Made by a program: the position numbers and the translations under genes | Notes under the pieces: model-generated | Seen by the model: the letters and a program-made list of their open reading frames with translations, nothing else | Database searches by the model: none | Told to the model about the DNA's origin: nothing | Source of the DNA: CAYSZB01 sp964435475 | Lineage (GTDB): Bacteria > Chloroflexota > Anaerolineae > Anaerolineales > Anaerolineaceae | Length of the DNA stretch: 13,150 nt | Direction of reading: 5' to 3' | NCBI GenBank assembly: GCA_964435475.1 | Contig: CAYSZB010000062.1 | Coordinates: forward strand, 1 to 13,150 | In this document: positions 1 to 6,278 of the stretch, piece by piece | How positions within the stretch are numbered: the stretch's first letter is position 1 | Layout: the number at the start of each line of letters is the position of its first letter

Positions 1-31
1 AGCTAAAGGAGAGAGAAAGAAACGAGTTGGT

Positions 32-556
32 TTACTTTTGTTCTGTCGGTTCAACCGGCGGCACTTCTACCACTTCCGGTTGGGTCTTGACGATCAATTT
101 AGTTTTCCGGGATAATGCTTTGGCGATCAGGACGATCGTTAAAACCAATATAGCCAGGATGCCAAGCAGGATCAATCCACCCAGGAACCTGAGTGCAGAG
201 AACCCTCCAACCCGACCGCCCATCATGCTATAGCGCGGACTATAGGAAAATCGATCAAAGTGGTTAAAACGGTCAAATCCATTAAAATACTGTCCCATCA
301 TGCCACGATACCCGTATGGTGTACCGGGAATGCCCTCCAGGACCGTGCCTTCGGGTAATTCACCGGTGCCTTTGACGATCTCGCCATCTTCTGACACCTG
401 TAACTGCACACACCCTTCGGGTAGTATCCCTGTGCTTGTAGTTACACGTGCAATACTCCGCATCATCCCGATGCGCAGGAAAACGAATGCCGTGCCTACC
501 AACAAGCCGAGAACCAATAACACTGTCAGTGTGATCCACAACCATTTATTTTTCAT
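32..556 (-). CDS. Two-helix membrane protein of unknown function (174 aa)
   Basis: I do not recognise a family. The start is supported by GGAGG seven bases before the ATG. A hydrophobic helix spans about residues 5-28 and a second spans about 123-147. The segment between them (about 30-120) begins with a charged and polar stretch and ends with an aromatic, Arg- and Met-rich patch (about 80-115: Tyr, Phe, Arg and three Met-Met or Met-Gly pairs). The C-terminal tail (about 148-174) is first basic, then rich in Pro, Glu and Val. The likely topology is both ends on the same side of the cytoplasmic membrane with the middle loop outside; this follows from hydropathy and is an inference. The gene lies 151 bases downstream of the helicase on the same strand, with no clear terminator between, so it could be read from the helicase promoter or from its own. 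The product may be lineage-restricted. That it is a real gene is fairly sure; its function is unknown. Confidence 0.75.
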   Translation of the reverse strand: MKNKWLWITLTVLLVLGLLVGTAFVFLRIGMMRSIARVTTSTGILPEGCVQLQVSEDGEIVKGTGELPEGTVLEGIPGTPYGYRGMMGQYFNGFDRFNHFDRFSYSPRYSMMGGRVGGFSALRFLGGLILLGILAILVLTIVLIAKALSRKTKLIVKTQPEVVEVPPVEPTEQK

Positions 557-707
557 TTTAAGCCTCCAATTTACCAGATCTGATTGCCATCTTTATACAC
601 GATATTCATCCAAAATCATGTAGAAATTATGCATAATATTTATCACTTTCATTTAGTATATTACGTTTATCCTGGCAATGGGGGGTCTGTAGAATGACTC
701 TCGCCAA

Positions 708-2381
708 CTAATCCCTGTCAGCCAGTTCGACATTAAAACCGGTCTGGCGGATCTTGTATTTCTTATCGCCAGAGAGCACTTTGCTGACCAGGTCCTCAGG
801 CACATCGACCATCGTCTTATTGTCGCGGATGAAGATCTTGCCGATGCTTGAGCCGGGGATGTCGGCATGGAAGGCGATCGCACCAACCACATCTGCCGGT
901 CGGATGCCCTGGGCTTTGCCGATGTTCATCTTCAACCGTACCATACCCATCTCATGGGAATGTTTATCGTCGCGCACGGTAAAACGCCTGTCGCGGCTGC
1001 CCTTAACCGGCTCACGATCAAAATCCGCACGAGGCTTGCGCTCGGGTCTTTTTTCTTTTTCAACCAACGGGCTCATCTCAGCGATCGGGCGGGTCTTTTC
1101 GCCGGAACGTGCCACCTTGAGCGCAGCAGCTGCCAGTTCCATGGGGTCAACCCCACTGGCGACCATCAGTTCAACAATGGCGCGTTCTTCCTTGCAGCGC
1201 GGTCGGCGCAACCAGACATTGACCTTTTCGATCAGCTCGTCCTGGCGTTTGGACTGGATGTCTTCAACCGAGGGGATGGTGTGTTCGGTCATCGGCTGGC
1301 GGGTGAAGTGCTCGATCTCACGCAGTGCGCGGCGCTCGCCCGGTCGGGCAAGTGAAATGGCGATGCCAGCCTTGCCGGCACGCCCGGTGCGCCCGATGCG
1401 GTGCACATAGACCTCGGTGTCATCCGGCAGGTCATAATTGAAGACATGCGAAATGCCTTCGATGTCCAACCCGCGGGCTGCAACATCGGTGGCGACCAGC
1501 ACCTTCACCTGCCCGGCGCGAAAGCGGCTGAGCGTACGTTCGCGGGCATCCTGTGAAAGGTCGCCATTCAGTGCCTCTGCCGGGAAGCCACGCATATTGA
1601 GCTCGTTCACCAGGTCGCCGGTGCGGATCTTGGTGCGGGCGAAGATCAGGGCGGAACTGATGGGCTCGACTTCAAAAAGGCGGGTTAATGCTGCCAGTTT
1701 GTCTTTTTCATTGACCAGGTAATAGCGCTGCTCGGTGGTGGCAACGGTGACCTGCTCATTCTGGATGCTGACCGTTTTGGGGTCATGCATGTACTTCTCC
1801 GCCAGGCGGCGGATTGGTGCGGGCAGGGTGGCTGAAAAGAGAGCGGTCTGCCTCTCAGCGGGGGTCTGGGTTAGAATGGCTTCGATATCCTCGATGAAAC
1901 CCATCGAGAGCATCTCGTCCGCCTCGTCCAGGACGACAGTGCGCACCTGGGAAAGGTCCAGCTTGCCGCGGTTGATCAGGTCGAGCAGGCGCCCGGGGGT
2001 GCCCACGACGATGTCCACCCCACGCCGCAGCTCGGAGAGCTGGTGGGAGTAGGAGGAGCCGCCGTAGATCGCCAGCACGTTGACATCACAGAACTGCCCG
2101 AGGGTGGCGGTCATTTCAGAGACCTGCAGTGCCAGTTCGCGGGTGGGTGCTAAAACCAGGGCTTGCGGCAGGTGACCATTGGGGTCGAGGTTGTTGAGGA
2201 TGGGCAGGGCAAAGGCAGCAGTCTTGCCGGTGCCGGTCTGGGCCTGCCCGGTGACATCGAAGCCTTGCAGCATGAGGGGAATGATCCCCTCCTGGATGGG
2301 GGTGGGTTCGGTGTAGCCCAGGGCTACCACCGCCTGCACCAGCTCGGGGCGCAGGGAAAAATGCTCAAATTGATCGGTCAT
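708..2381 (-). CDS. deaD: DEAD-box ATP-dependent RNA helicase, CsdA/DeaD type, with DbpA-like RNA-binding domain
   Basis: This enzyme unwinds short RNA duplexes in an ATP-dependent way; relatives help ribosome assembly, RNA decay and growth in the cold. Counting from the ATG at 2381, the core motifs are all present: Q motif with Phe8 and GYTEPTPIQ (22-30), Walker A AQTGTGKT (47-54), PTRELA (79-84), TPGR (128-131), DEAD (152-155), SAT (183-185), then in the second RecA domain LIFART (245-250), TDVAARGLD (298-306) and HRIGRTGRAG (327-336). A basic linker (about 425-475) leads to a DbpA/CsdA RNA-binding fold (about 478-555) with the family pattern INIG...GIRPADVVGAI. The 557-residue length suits a CsdA-like protein. 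An in-frame TTG lies just upstream, but GGAG sits five bases before the ATG and only two before the TTG. The gene is preceded by a long leader with its own promoter and is probably transcribed alone or with the small membrane protein downstream. The exact orthologue (CsdA, DbpA or CshA type) cannot be fixed by eye. Confidence 0.96.
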   Translation of the reverse strand: MTDQFEHFSLRPELVQAVVALGYTEPTPIQEGIIPLMLQGFDVTGQAQTGTGKTAAFALPILNNLDPNGHLPQALVLAPTRELALQVSEMTATLGQFCDVNVLAIYGGSSYSHQLSELRRGVDIVVGTPGRLLDLINRGKLDLSQVRTVVLDEADEMLSMGFIEDIEAILTQTPAERQTALFSATLPAPIRRLAEKYMHDPKTVSIQNEQVTVATTEQRYYLVNEKDKLAALTRLFEVEPISSALIFARTKIRTGDLVNELNMRGFPAEALNGDLSQDARERTLSRFRAGQVKVLVATDVAARGLDIEGISHVFNYDLPDDTEVYVHRIGRTGRAGKAGIAISLARPGERRALREIEHFTRQPMTEHTIPSVEDIQSKRQDELIEKVNVWLRRPRCKEERAIVELMVASGVDPMELAAAALKVARSGEKTRPIAEMSPLVEKEKRPERKPRADFDREPVKGSRDRRFTVRDDKHSHEMGMVRLKMNIGKAQGIRPADVVGAIAFHADIPGSSIGKIFIRDNKTMVDVPEDLVSKVLSGDKKYKIRQTGFNVELADRD

Positions 2382-2620
2382 CAAAACTCCATTTTCTATT
2401 GCGGCACAGCAGGGAAAGACGCCAGCCGGTGGAAACCGACGGGCGCAGTAAAGCCATGCCTGTTTGTTATTTTGGGGAATGTTTTGATGGTCCTACAAAT
2501 AATTCTTGCTTACAAGAGTGTCCCTTGCGGCACGCTCTGCCCAACAAAAAACCTGGCTGTGAAGCGCAGGCGTTCATTCAGAACTGCAAAACACGATCCC
2601 AAAGTCTCTCACCTGAGAGA
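2382..2620 (-). promoter_or_regulatory. Long structured 5' leader of the helicase mRNA
   Basis: If transcription starts about seven bases after the -10 box at 2627-2632, the leader is close to 240 nucleotides and has no convincing gene. It would begin with a perfect 7-bp stem (2604-2610 with 2615-2621, 4-base loop) at or very near its 5' end. A second structure near the ribosome binding site (about 2420-2450) has two 4-bp helices, CGCC/GGCG and CGGT/ACCG, separated by a 3x3 internal loop and capped by a 4-base loop. Long leaders are known for cold-shock mRNAs, including csdA of E. coli, so cold or autoregulatory control is a reasonable inference. The start site and any function are unproven. 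Confidence 0.5.
2387..2390 (-). promoter_or_regulatory. Ribosome binding site deciding the helicase start
   Basis: GGAG on the minus strand lies five bases before the ATG at 2381. It lies only two bases before the alternative TTG at 2384, which makes the ATG the better start. Confidence 0.7.
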
Positions 2621-2626
2621 CGCAAT

Positions 2627-2635
2627 AGTATAACA
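2627..2635 (-). promoter_or_regulatory. Extended -10 promoter of the helicase gene
   Basis: The minus strand reads TG-T-TATACT, an extended -10 element (TATACT at 2627-2632, TG at 2634-2635). No -35 hexamer is visible at 16-18 bases, which fits an extended -10 promoter. It is placed so that the 7-bp hairpin at 2604-2621 would be the first transcribed structure. Confidence 0.55.
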
Positions 2636-2639
2636 CAGG

Positions 2640-3038
2640 CGGGCAAAATGCGGTGCGGTGGGATTGTTAAGGATGGGTGAAAAAGAGTTAAAGTCACAAG
2701 CTTAAAGCTAAAAGAAAATGAGAAGCTAAAGTAAGATGCTTAATGTCAAAAGGAAACGCAGGGACCTGGTTTTAATTCGATTTCTCGCGCAGTCCTCACC
2801 GATGTGCAAGGCAAGATACCAGGGGGCAGAAAACACATAAAGGAACATCCTTGCGAGCAACCGTACCATGTTCACGAATTCCCTAAGCCAACGGATAGGC
2901 GGCATGGCAATCTGGTTGTGATCACTGTCCATAAACCAACAAAACCTTTTGGTGATACCCGCCATATTTATTTCTACTTTTCTCTGCCTTTCCCCTGTAT
3001 GCCTGCGAAAATATCCCTGAGACTGTTTTCGTCGTGCC
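2640..3038 (-). other. Gene-poor stretch between helicase leader and AbiEii toxin
   Basis: I see no convincing gene here. On the minus strand an ATG at 2965 opens a 79-codon frame ending at 2726, with a hydrophobic stretch around codons 30-48. It has no good ribosome binding site and resembles nothing I know; it could be a gene remnant. The left end (about 2680-2745) is AT-rich and low in complexity, with several copies of AGCTAAA or AGCTTAA. No terminator with a clear U-run follows the toxin gene. Confidence 0.4.
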
Positions 3039-3818
3039 CTACACCAATACCACTTGTTGCCAAAAATCCCTGAATAACAATACTCGCTTGACCTCATCCT
3101 GGCTGACCAGGAATGGAGCAACATCCTTAGCCAAAGCTTCGAAATCATAGCCGGCGATCTTTTCCAGAAGCACATCCCGCAATTCTGTAGGGGAATGGAT
3201 AGCCATCTTCTGCTCGAGGAAGGAGAAATCCGGTTTAGTTTTGCTGAACAGAAAAGTTATGTCATAGAAATCCCTTCCCTTGGCCCGTTTGCGGTTGATC
3301 GCCGTGAAGATCTTCTGTGAAAGTAGCACCTCCAACGGTGTCACCCTGATCTGGGTAAAGATATCGAATTTGTTCAGTACCACAAGTTGTGGTTGATAAT
3401 CATATCCCTGCGCTGCTGTATCCACCTGGATGAGGATCTTCTCATCTGGATGGGCAGACACACCCTGCTCATATAGCAATTCCGGAAAGCGCAGGTAACA
3501 GTGGTAGGCACCTCTGGCCACCTCCCTGATCTCCACATCAAAGCCTTCCAATTCCAGGAAACGTCTAACCTTTTGGATCATGTCTCCAAACGCCTGCCAA
3601 CTCAGTCCGAAATTGTCGAGGTCGATATCTTCCGAGAAACGGGTGTTTCCATGGATAATGCGCAAAGCAGTGCCGCCTAAAAATGATAACCGGCTGGCTT
3701 GTTTGCTTTCAAAGACTGCTTGCAGGATCTTGTATTGCAGGTACTCTCGCAAGATCGCCCGTTGAAACCCCTGAAACTGGGGTGAATATTGCTTTTTAAT
3801 CTGTTCAAAATCAAGCAT
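3039..3818 (-). CDS. abiEii: AbiEii-family nucleotidyltransferase toxin of an AbiE toxin-antitoxin pair
   Basis: This belongs to the AbiEii / DUF1814-type nucleotidyltransferases. Characterised members act as toxins by adding nucleotides to RNA targets (tRNA acceptor ends in the mycobacterial relatives) and halt growth, for instance after phage infection. Visible motifs are the GGT nucleotide-binding turn (48-50, in LGGTALRII), the metal-binding SEDIDLD (62-68; Asp64 and Asp66), a conserved lysine near 169 and GRDFYD (181-186). The 259-residue length fits the family. The start ATG overlaps the end of the upstream antitoxin gene by 8 bases, the typical arrangement for translational coupling. 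The context of antitoxin first and toxin second agrees with an AbiE operon. The catalytic motifs look intact, so the toxin is probably functional. The target RNA or nucleotide cannot be inferred. Confidence 0.9.
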   Translation of the reverse strand: MLDFEQIKKQYSPQFQGFQRAILREYLQYKILQAVFESKQASRLSFLGGTALRIIHGNTRFSEDIDLDNFGLSWQAFGDMIQKVRRFLELEGFDVEIREVARGAYHCYLRFPELLYEQGVSAHPDEKILIQVDTAAQGYDYQPQLVVLNKFDIFTQIRVTPLEVLLSQKIFTAINRKRAKGRDFYDITFLFSKTKPDFSFLEQKMAIHSPTELRDVLLEKIAGYDFEALAKDVAPFLVSQDEVKRVLLFRDFWQQVVLV

Positions 3819-4428
3819 TAAGATACTCCATCAAGCCCTCTATCCTGCTGTCCAGTGCCCTTTTGTTAAAAATCTCCAGGTAACTTAATAACAAGCCATT
3901 GTCTCTTAATCCTTGCAGGCTTTCCTTGTTCCAACGCAGCCCTTCAAAGTCAGCCTTTGTCTGTATACCTGGATTCAGATACAGGTAATCCAAAACCGCT
4001 TTTTCCAAATTTGCGATCCAAAATTTTGTGACAGTGCCGCTATCAATCACCAGGTATCCGAACATATACAGCGGCTTTACGCTGCGATAATTGAAAATTC
4101 CCCAGGCACTTTCAAACTTTTTGGTCTTAAGAGAACTGACACTGGTCACGCCAAGAACAGATTCAGGAATAACCCGGTAATAGGCAAGGGCTGACTCAAG
4201 GCTGACATATGACGGTTCGTAAAGTTTGTTGGCAACCAAAAATAAAAGATCCTCATTTACACTTTTATCCGCCAGAATATAGTAGCCACCAGCCAGGGGC
4301 TTGATCAATTTGCTTTTCTGCCAGGAGGTTAACTGCTGCCGGTGGAAAGACGGATCAAACTTGCGCACGTCATTCAAATTAAAAGCAGGTAAGTCCCTGG
4401 CCCAAGACTCGAAAATACGATACTTCAT
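3811..4428 (-). CDS. abiEi: AbiEi-family antitoxin / transcriptional repressor
   Basis: This is the cognate antitoxin of the AbiEii toxin. AbiEi proteins have an N-terminal winged helix that binds palindromes in their own promoter, and a C-terminal part that neutralises the toxin, reported as type IV (no direct toxin contact) for the streptococcal system. Here residues about 1-55 fit the winged helix (a helical start, then PLAGGYYILADK as the wing), followed by the family-typical EPSYVSLESALAYYRVIPES (about 91-110). The 205-residue length suits the short AbiEi_4-like group. The ribosome binding site is weak, which may keep expression low. A promoter at 4472-4500 and a palindrome at 4443-4462 just upstream strongly suggest autorepression. 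The base composition is more AT-rich than in the flanking housekeeping genes, consistent with horizontal acquisition of the pair. Confidence 0.88.
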   Translation of the reverse strand: MKYRIFESWARDLPAFNLNDVRKFDPSFHRQQLTSWQKSKLIKPLAGGYYILADKSVNEDLLFLVANKLYEPSYVSLESALAYYRVIPESVLGVTSVSSLKTKKFESAWGIFNYRSVKPLYMFGYLVIDSGTVTKFWIANLEKAVLDYLYLNPGIQTKADFEGLRWNKESLQGLRDNGLLLSYLEIFNKRALDSRIEGLMEYLNA

Positions 4429-4442
4429 AATCTATTTCTCAT

Positions 4443-4462
4443 TGTAAATGTATTTATTTACA
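4443..4462. promoter_or_regulatory. Palindromic operator of the AbiE operon
   Basis: A perfect inverted repeat with 7-base arms (TGTAAAT and ATTTACA) separated by 6 bases lies between the -10 box and the antitoxin start, around or just after the expected transcription start. This is the expected position for the binding site of the AbiEi winged helix. Binding is inferred from position and symmetry. Confidence 0.65.
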
Positions 4463-4471
4463 TTAAGAAAT

Positions 4472-4500
4472 ATAATATCGCAATTTGAACTTTTAGTCAA
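4472..4500 (-). promoter_or_regulatory. Sigma-70-type promoter of the AbiE operon
   Basis: On the minus strand TTGACT (4495-4500) and TATTAT (4472-4477) are separated by exactly 17 bases, close to the housekeeping consensus. The expected start near 4465 lies beside the palindromic operator. Confidence 0.75.
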
Positions 4501-4534
4501 TACATGTCATTAATTCTGAATATGCCAGCCGTTG

Positions 4535-4598
4535 GGGCGAATCATCCCTGATACGTGACTCTGATGGATCTGGAGGGTTGTCGGGGGATGCTTCGCCC
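4535..4598. repeat. Imperfect long inverted repeat (orphan palindromic element)
   Basis: Arms 4535-4548 and 4585-4598 are complementary at 13 of 14 positions and enclose 36 bases. The stretch lies between the AbiE promoter and the SIMPL gene, and no supported gene covers it. It looks like a dispersed palindromic or mobile-element-derived repeat; whether it recurs in the genome cannot be seen from one copy. The rest of 4501-4708 holds no convincing gene. Confidence 0.5.
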
Positions 4599-4680
4599 TT
4601 ACCAGGCACGTCACACCGACGGCAGAAGCGACATGGTTTAAGCCCAGATCAGGCCTTTCTAAAAGATGGTAACAACTTAA

Positions 4681-4710
4681 CCTCGTATAACGATTCGGGG
4701 AACTTTTTTT
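4681..4710 (+). terminator. Possible weak factor-independent terminator
   Basis: CCTCG (4681-4685) can pair with CGGGG (4696-4700, one G-U pair), and a run of seven T follows at 4704-4710. No plus-strand gene lies upstream, so it may only shield the next gene from read-through, or be chance. The T run overlaps the -35 box of the SIMPL promoter. Confidence 0.25.
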
Positions 4711-4737
4711 GCAATCCGGCGTCATGGTAATTACAAT
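4709..4737 (+). promoter_or_regulatory. Promoter of the SIMPL lipoprotein gene
   Basis: TTGCAA (4709-4714) and TACAAT (4732-4737) are spaced by 17 bases, matching the housekeeping consensus at 4 and 5 of 6 positions. An AAGGAG ribosome binding site (4748-4753) follows, seven bases before the ATG. Confidence 0.6.
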
Positions 4738-4760
4738 AAAAATAGTCAAGGAGACTTATT

Positions 4761-5483
4761 ATGAACAAAAAATATATCTATATCATTGCAGGCTTACTGA
4801 GCATCATCATTTTAGGTGCATGTGGACAGGTAGCCGCCCCGCAAGCTGCCCAAAACGTCCGTACCCTCTATGTGGACGGATCCGGGCAGGTCACCCTGGT
4901 GCCTGATATCGCCTACATCAACATCGGTGTGCGCACCGAAGCCGAGGATGTCAGCTCATCCCTCAGCCAGAACTCAAAACTGGCGGAAGCGATCACTGCT
5001 GAACTGAAGCGGCTTGGTGTGGACGAGAAAGACATCAAGACCACCTCGTTCAATGTCTACCCGATGCAGAACTACGACATGGAGGGCAAGGTCACCAAGA
5101 CCACCTACGTGGTCGAGAATACGGTCAACATCACCGTGCGCAAACTGGCTGACCTGGGCAAACTGCTTGACTCAACCGTCAAAGCCGGCGCCAACAGTAT
5201 CTATGGTATCAGTTTCGATGTCGAGGACAAAAGCGCAGCCATTGACCAGGCACGTGAGTTGGCCATCCAGGACGCCAAGGAAAAGGCCGAGAAGGTTGCT
5301 TCAGCAGCTGGTGTCAAACTGGGCGAGCTCCAGAACGTCAATGTCTACACCTCCAGCGGTGTGACCCCTTACTATGATGCCAAGATGGGCATCGGCGGCG
5401 CAGAGTCGATGGCACAAGTCCCGGTTTCCGCCGGCACCCTGATGATCACGGCAACTGCCAGCCTGACCTACGAGATCAAGTAA
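4761..5483 (+). CDS. SIMPL (DUF541) domain lipoprotein
   Basis: This is an exported SIMPL/DUF541 protein. The family is widespread and includes BP26/YggE-like proteins that form oligomeric rings or channels, with a loose link to oxidative stress; the biochemical role is poorly known. The N-terminus is a lipoprotein signal: a basic start, hydrophobic residues 6-18 and lipobox L18-G19-A20-C21, so the mature protein should be lipid-anchored on the outer face of the cytoplasmic membrane. The domain (about 35-240) opens with the typical DGSGQVTLVPDIAYINIGV, continues with a helix and KDIKTTSFNVYP, and includes the helical QARELAIQDAKEKAEKVASAAG (about 165-186). The 240-residue length is normal for the family. 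It has its own promoter and strong ribosome binding site and ends in a strong terminator, so it is probably monocistronic. Confidence 0.9.
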   Translation: MNKKYIYIIAGLLSIIILGACGQVAAPQAAQNVRTLYVDGSGQVTLVPDIAYINIGVRTEAEDVSSSLSQNSKLAEAITAELKRLGVDEKDIKTTSFNVYPMQNYDMEGKVTKTTYVVENTVNITVRKLADLGKLLDSTVKAGANSIYGISFDVEDKSAAIDQARELAIQDAKEKAEKVASAAGVKLGELQNVNVYTSSGVTPYYDAKMGIGGAESMAQVPVSAGTLMITATASLTYEIK

Positions 5484-5501
5484 GGCAAACAAGTTAGTTC
5501 A

Positions 5502-5544
5502 AATAGCAGGACGGTCCAACGACCGTCCTGTTATTATTTAATTT
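5502..5544 (+). terminator. Strong terminator after the SIMPL gene
   Basis: A perfect 10-bp GC-rich stem (5507-5516 with 5521-5530, loop CAAC) is extended by a G-U and four A-U pairs (5502-5506 with 5531-5535) and followed by a T-rich tail. It lies 18 bases after the stop codon. The A/T-rich flanks could also stop transcription from the other strand. Confidence 0.85.
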
Positions 5545-5562
5545 CCCAACATGCGATCCCCA

Positions 5563-5571
5563 TGTTAAAAT
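5563..5571 (+). promoter_or_regulatory. Candidate extended -10 promoter of the nitroreductase gene
   Basis: TG-T-TAAAAT (TG at 5563-5564, hexamer at 5566-5571) sits just after the SIMPL terminator. No good -35 box is visible. Given the terminator upstream, the nitroreductase needs a promoter in this interval. Confidence 0.4.
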
Positions 5572-5600
5572 AGTTAAAAACCAATACCTGGAGGCATTGC

Positions 5601-6194
5601 ATGAAAAATTCCGAGATCAACCCGCTGGATCACCGTACACCTCAATATCCCATCGACATCCTGTTCCCGAAACGCTGGTCGCCGCGGGCGATGAGCGGCG
5701 AACCACTGGTGCATGAGCAATTATTGCGCCTTTTCGAAGCGGCCCGCTGGGCACCTTCGGCTGCCAACCGCCAGGAGTGGTTCTTTTTGTATGCCCATCG
5801 TGACACACCAGAGTTTGACACATTCTTCTCGCTACTCAACGAGGGTAACCAGGCCTGGTGTCACAAATCCGCTGTTTTGGTTTTAGTGCTTTCAGAGAAC
5901 AAGAATGCCGAAGGCAAGCCGATGATGCGCACGCACCCCCTATCCGCCGGCATGGCACTGATGAACATCCTCCTGAAAGCAACGGTTTTGGGGCTGGTCA
6001 GTCACCCGATGCTCGGTTTTGACGAGATGAGGGCCCGCACAGAACTGCACATCCCGGAACGCTTTGACATCCACTGCATGGTGACGATCGGCCATCCCGG
6101 TGAGATCGAAGAATTGCCTGAATTCCAACAGAAACGTGAGATCCCCAGCCAGCGTAAACCAGTAGAGGAATTCATCCAGCAGGGCGGGTTCTGA
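5601..6194 (+). CDS. Nitroreductase-family FMN oxidoreductase
   Basis: This is a flavin-dependent oxidoreductase of the nitroreductase superfamily, cytoplasmic, usually a homodimer that uses NAD(P)H to reduce nitro compounds, quinones or flavins. Visible features are the N-terminal FMN-phosphate arginine motif RWSPRAM (25-31), the helix EAARWAPSAANRQEW (46-60), which corresponds to the family's AP-S-x-N-x-Q-P-W flavin-binding segment, a central helix SAGMALMNILLKATVLGL (115-132), which corresponds to the family's dimer helix, and a terminal PxEEFI. The 197 residues fit the family. GGAGG at 5590-5594 lies six bases before the ATG. The SIMPL terminator upstream and about 80 bases to the next gene suggest a single-gene unit. 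The substrate cannot be predicted; no partner gene points to a pathway. Confidence 0.9.
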   Translation: MKNSEINPLDHRTPQYPIDILFPKRWSPRAMSGEPLVHEQLLRLFEAARWAPSAANRQEWFFLYAHRDTPEFDTFFSLLNEGNQAWCHKSAVLVLVLSENKNAEGKPMMRTHPLSAGMALMNILLKATVLGLVSHPMLGFDEMRARTELHIPERFDIHCMVTIGHPGEIEELPEFQQKREIPSQRKPVEEFIQQGGF

Positions 6195-6216
6195 GCCCCT
6201 GCCCCGGGACAAGGGG

Positions 6217-6222
6217 TATAAT
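6217..6222 (+). promoter_or_regulatory. Candidate -10 box upstream of the exported protein gene
   Basis: A perfect TATAAT lies 56 bases before the next ATG. It has no recognisable -35 box at normal spacing; upstream is a GC-rich near-palindrome (6196-6216) that may be a weak terminator hairpin of the nitroreductase gene without a U-run. An activator-dependent promoter is possible but unproven. Confidence 0.3.
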
Positions 6223-6278
6223 CGGATCACATCAATCAAGTTTTGACAATGTCCTGACAATAATAGAGTGAGGTGACC

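Noticed and set aside
2382..2384. TTG start for the helicase
   Set aside because: It is only two bases from GGAG; the next codon, ATG, is at a normal distance.
2400..2470. Plus-strand resemblance to a cyclic-di-GMP-I riboswitch (a GNRA-capped stem followed by a CGCAGTAAAGCC string)
   Set aside because: The second stem and the tetraloop receptor are missing, no plus-strand gene follows, and the region is better explained as the leader of the minus-strand helicase gene.
2804..3073. Plus-strand open frame of 89 codons overlapping the end of the toxin gene
   Set aside because: No ribosome binding site, no recognisable domain, and it overlaps the toxin's 3' end antisense.
4510..4749. Minus-strand open frame of 79 codons between the AbiE locus and the SIMPL gene
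   Set aside because: It runs through the inverted repeat and the SIMPL promoter region and has no ribosome binding site; likely a chance frame of the repeat.
6196..6216. GC-rich near-palindrome after the nitroreductase gene as terminator
   Set aside because: Only a 5-bp outer stem is clear and no T run follows, so I do not call it a terminator.
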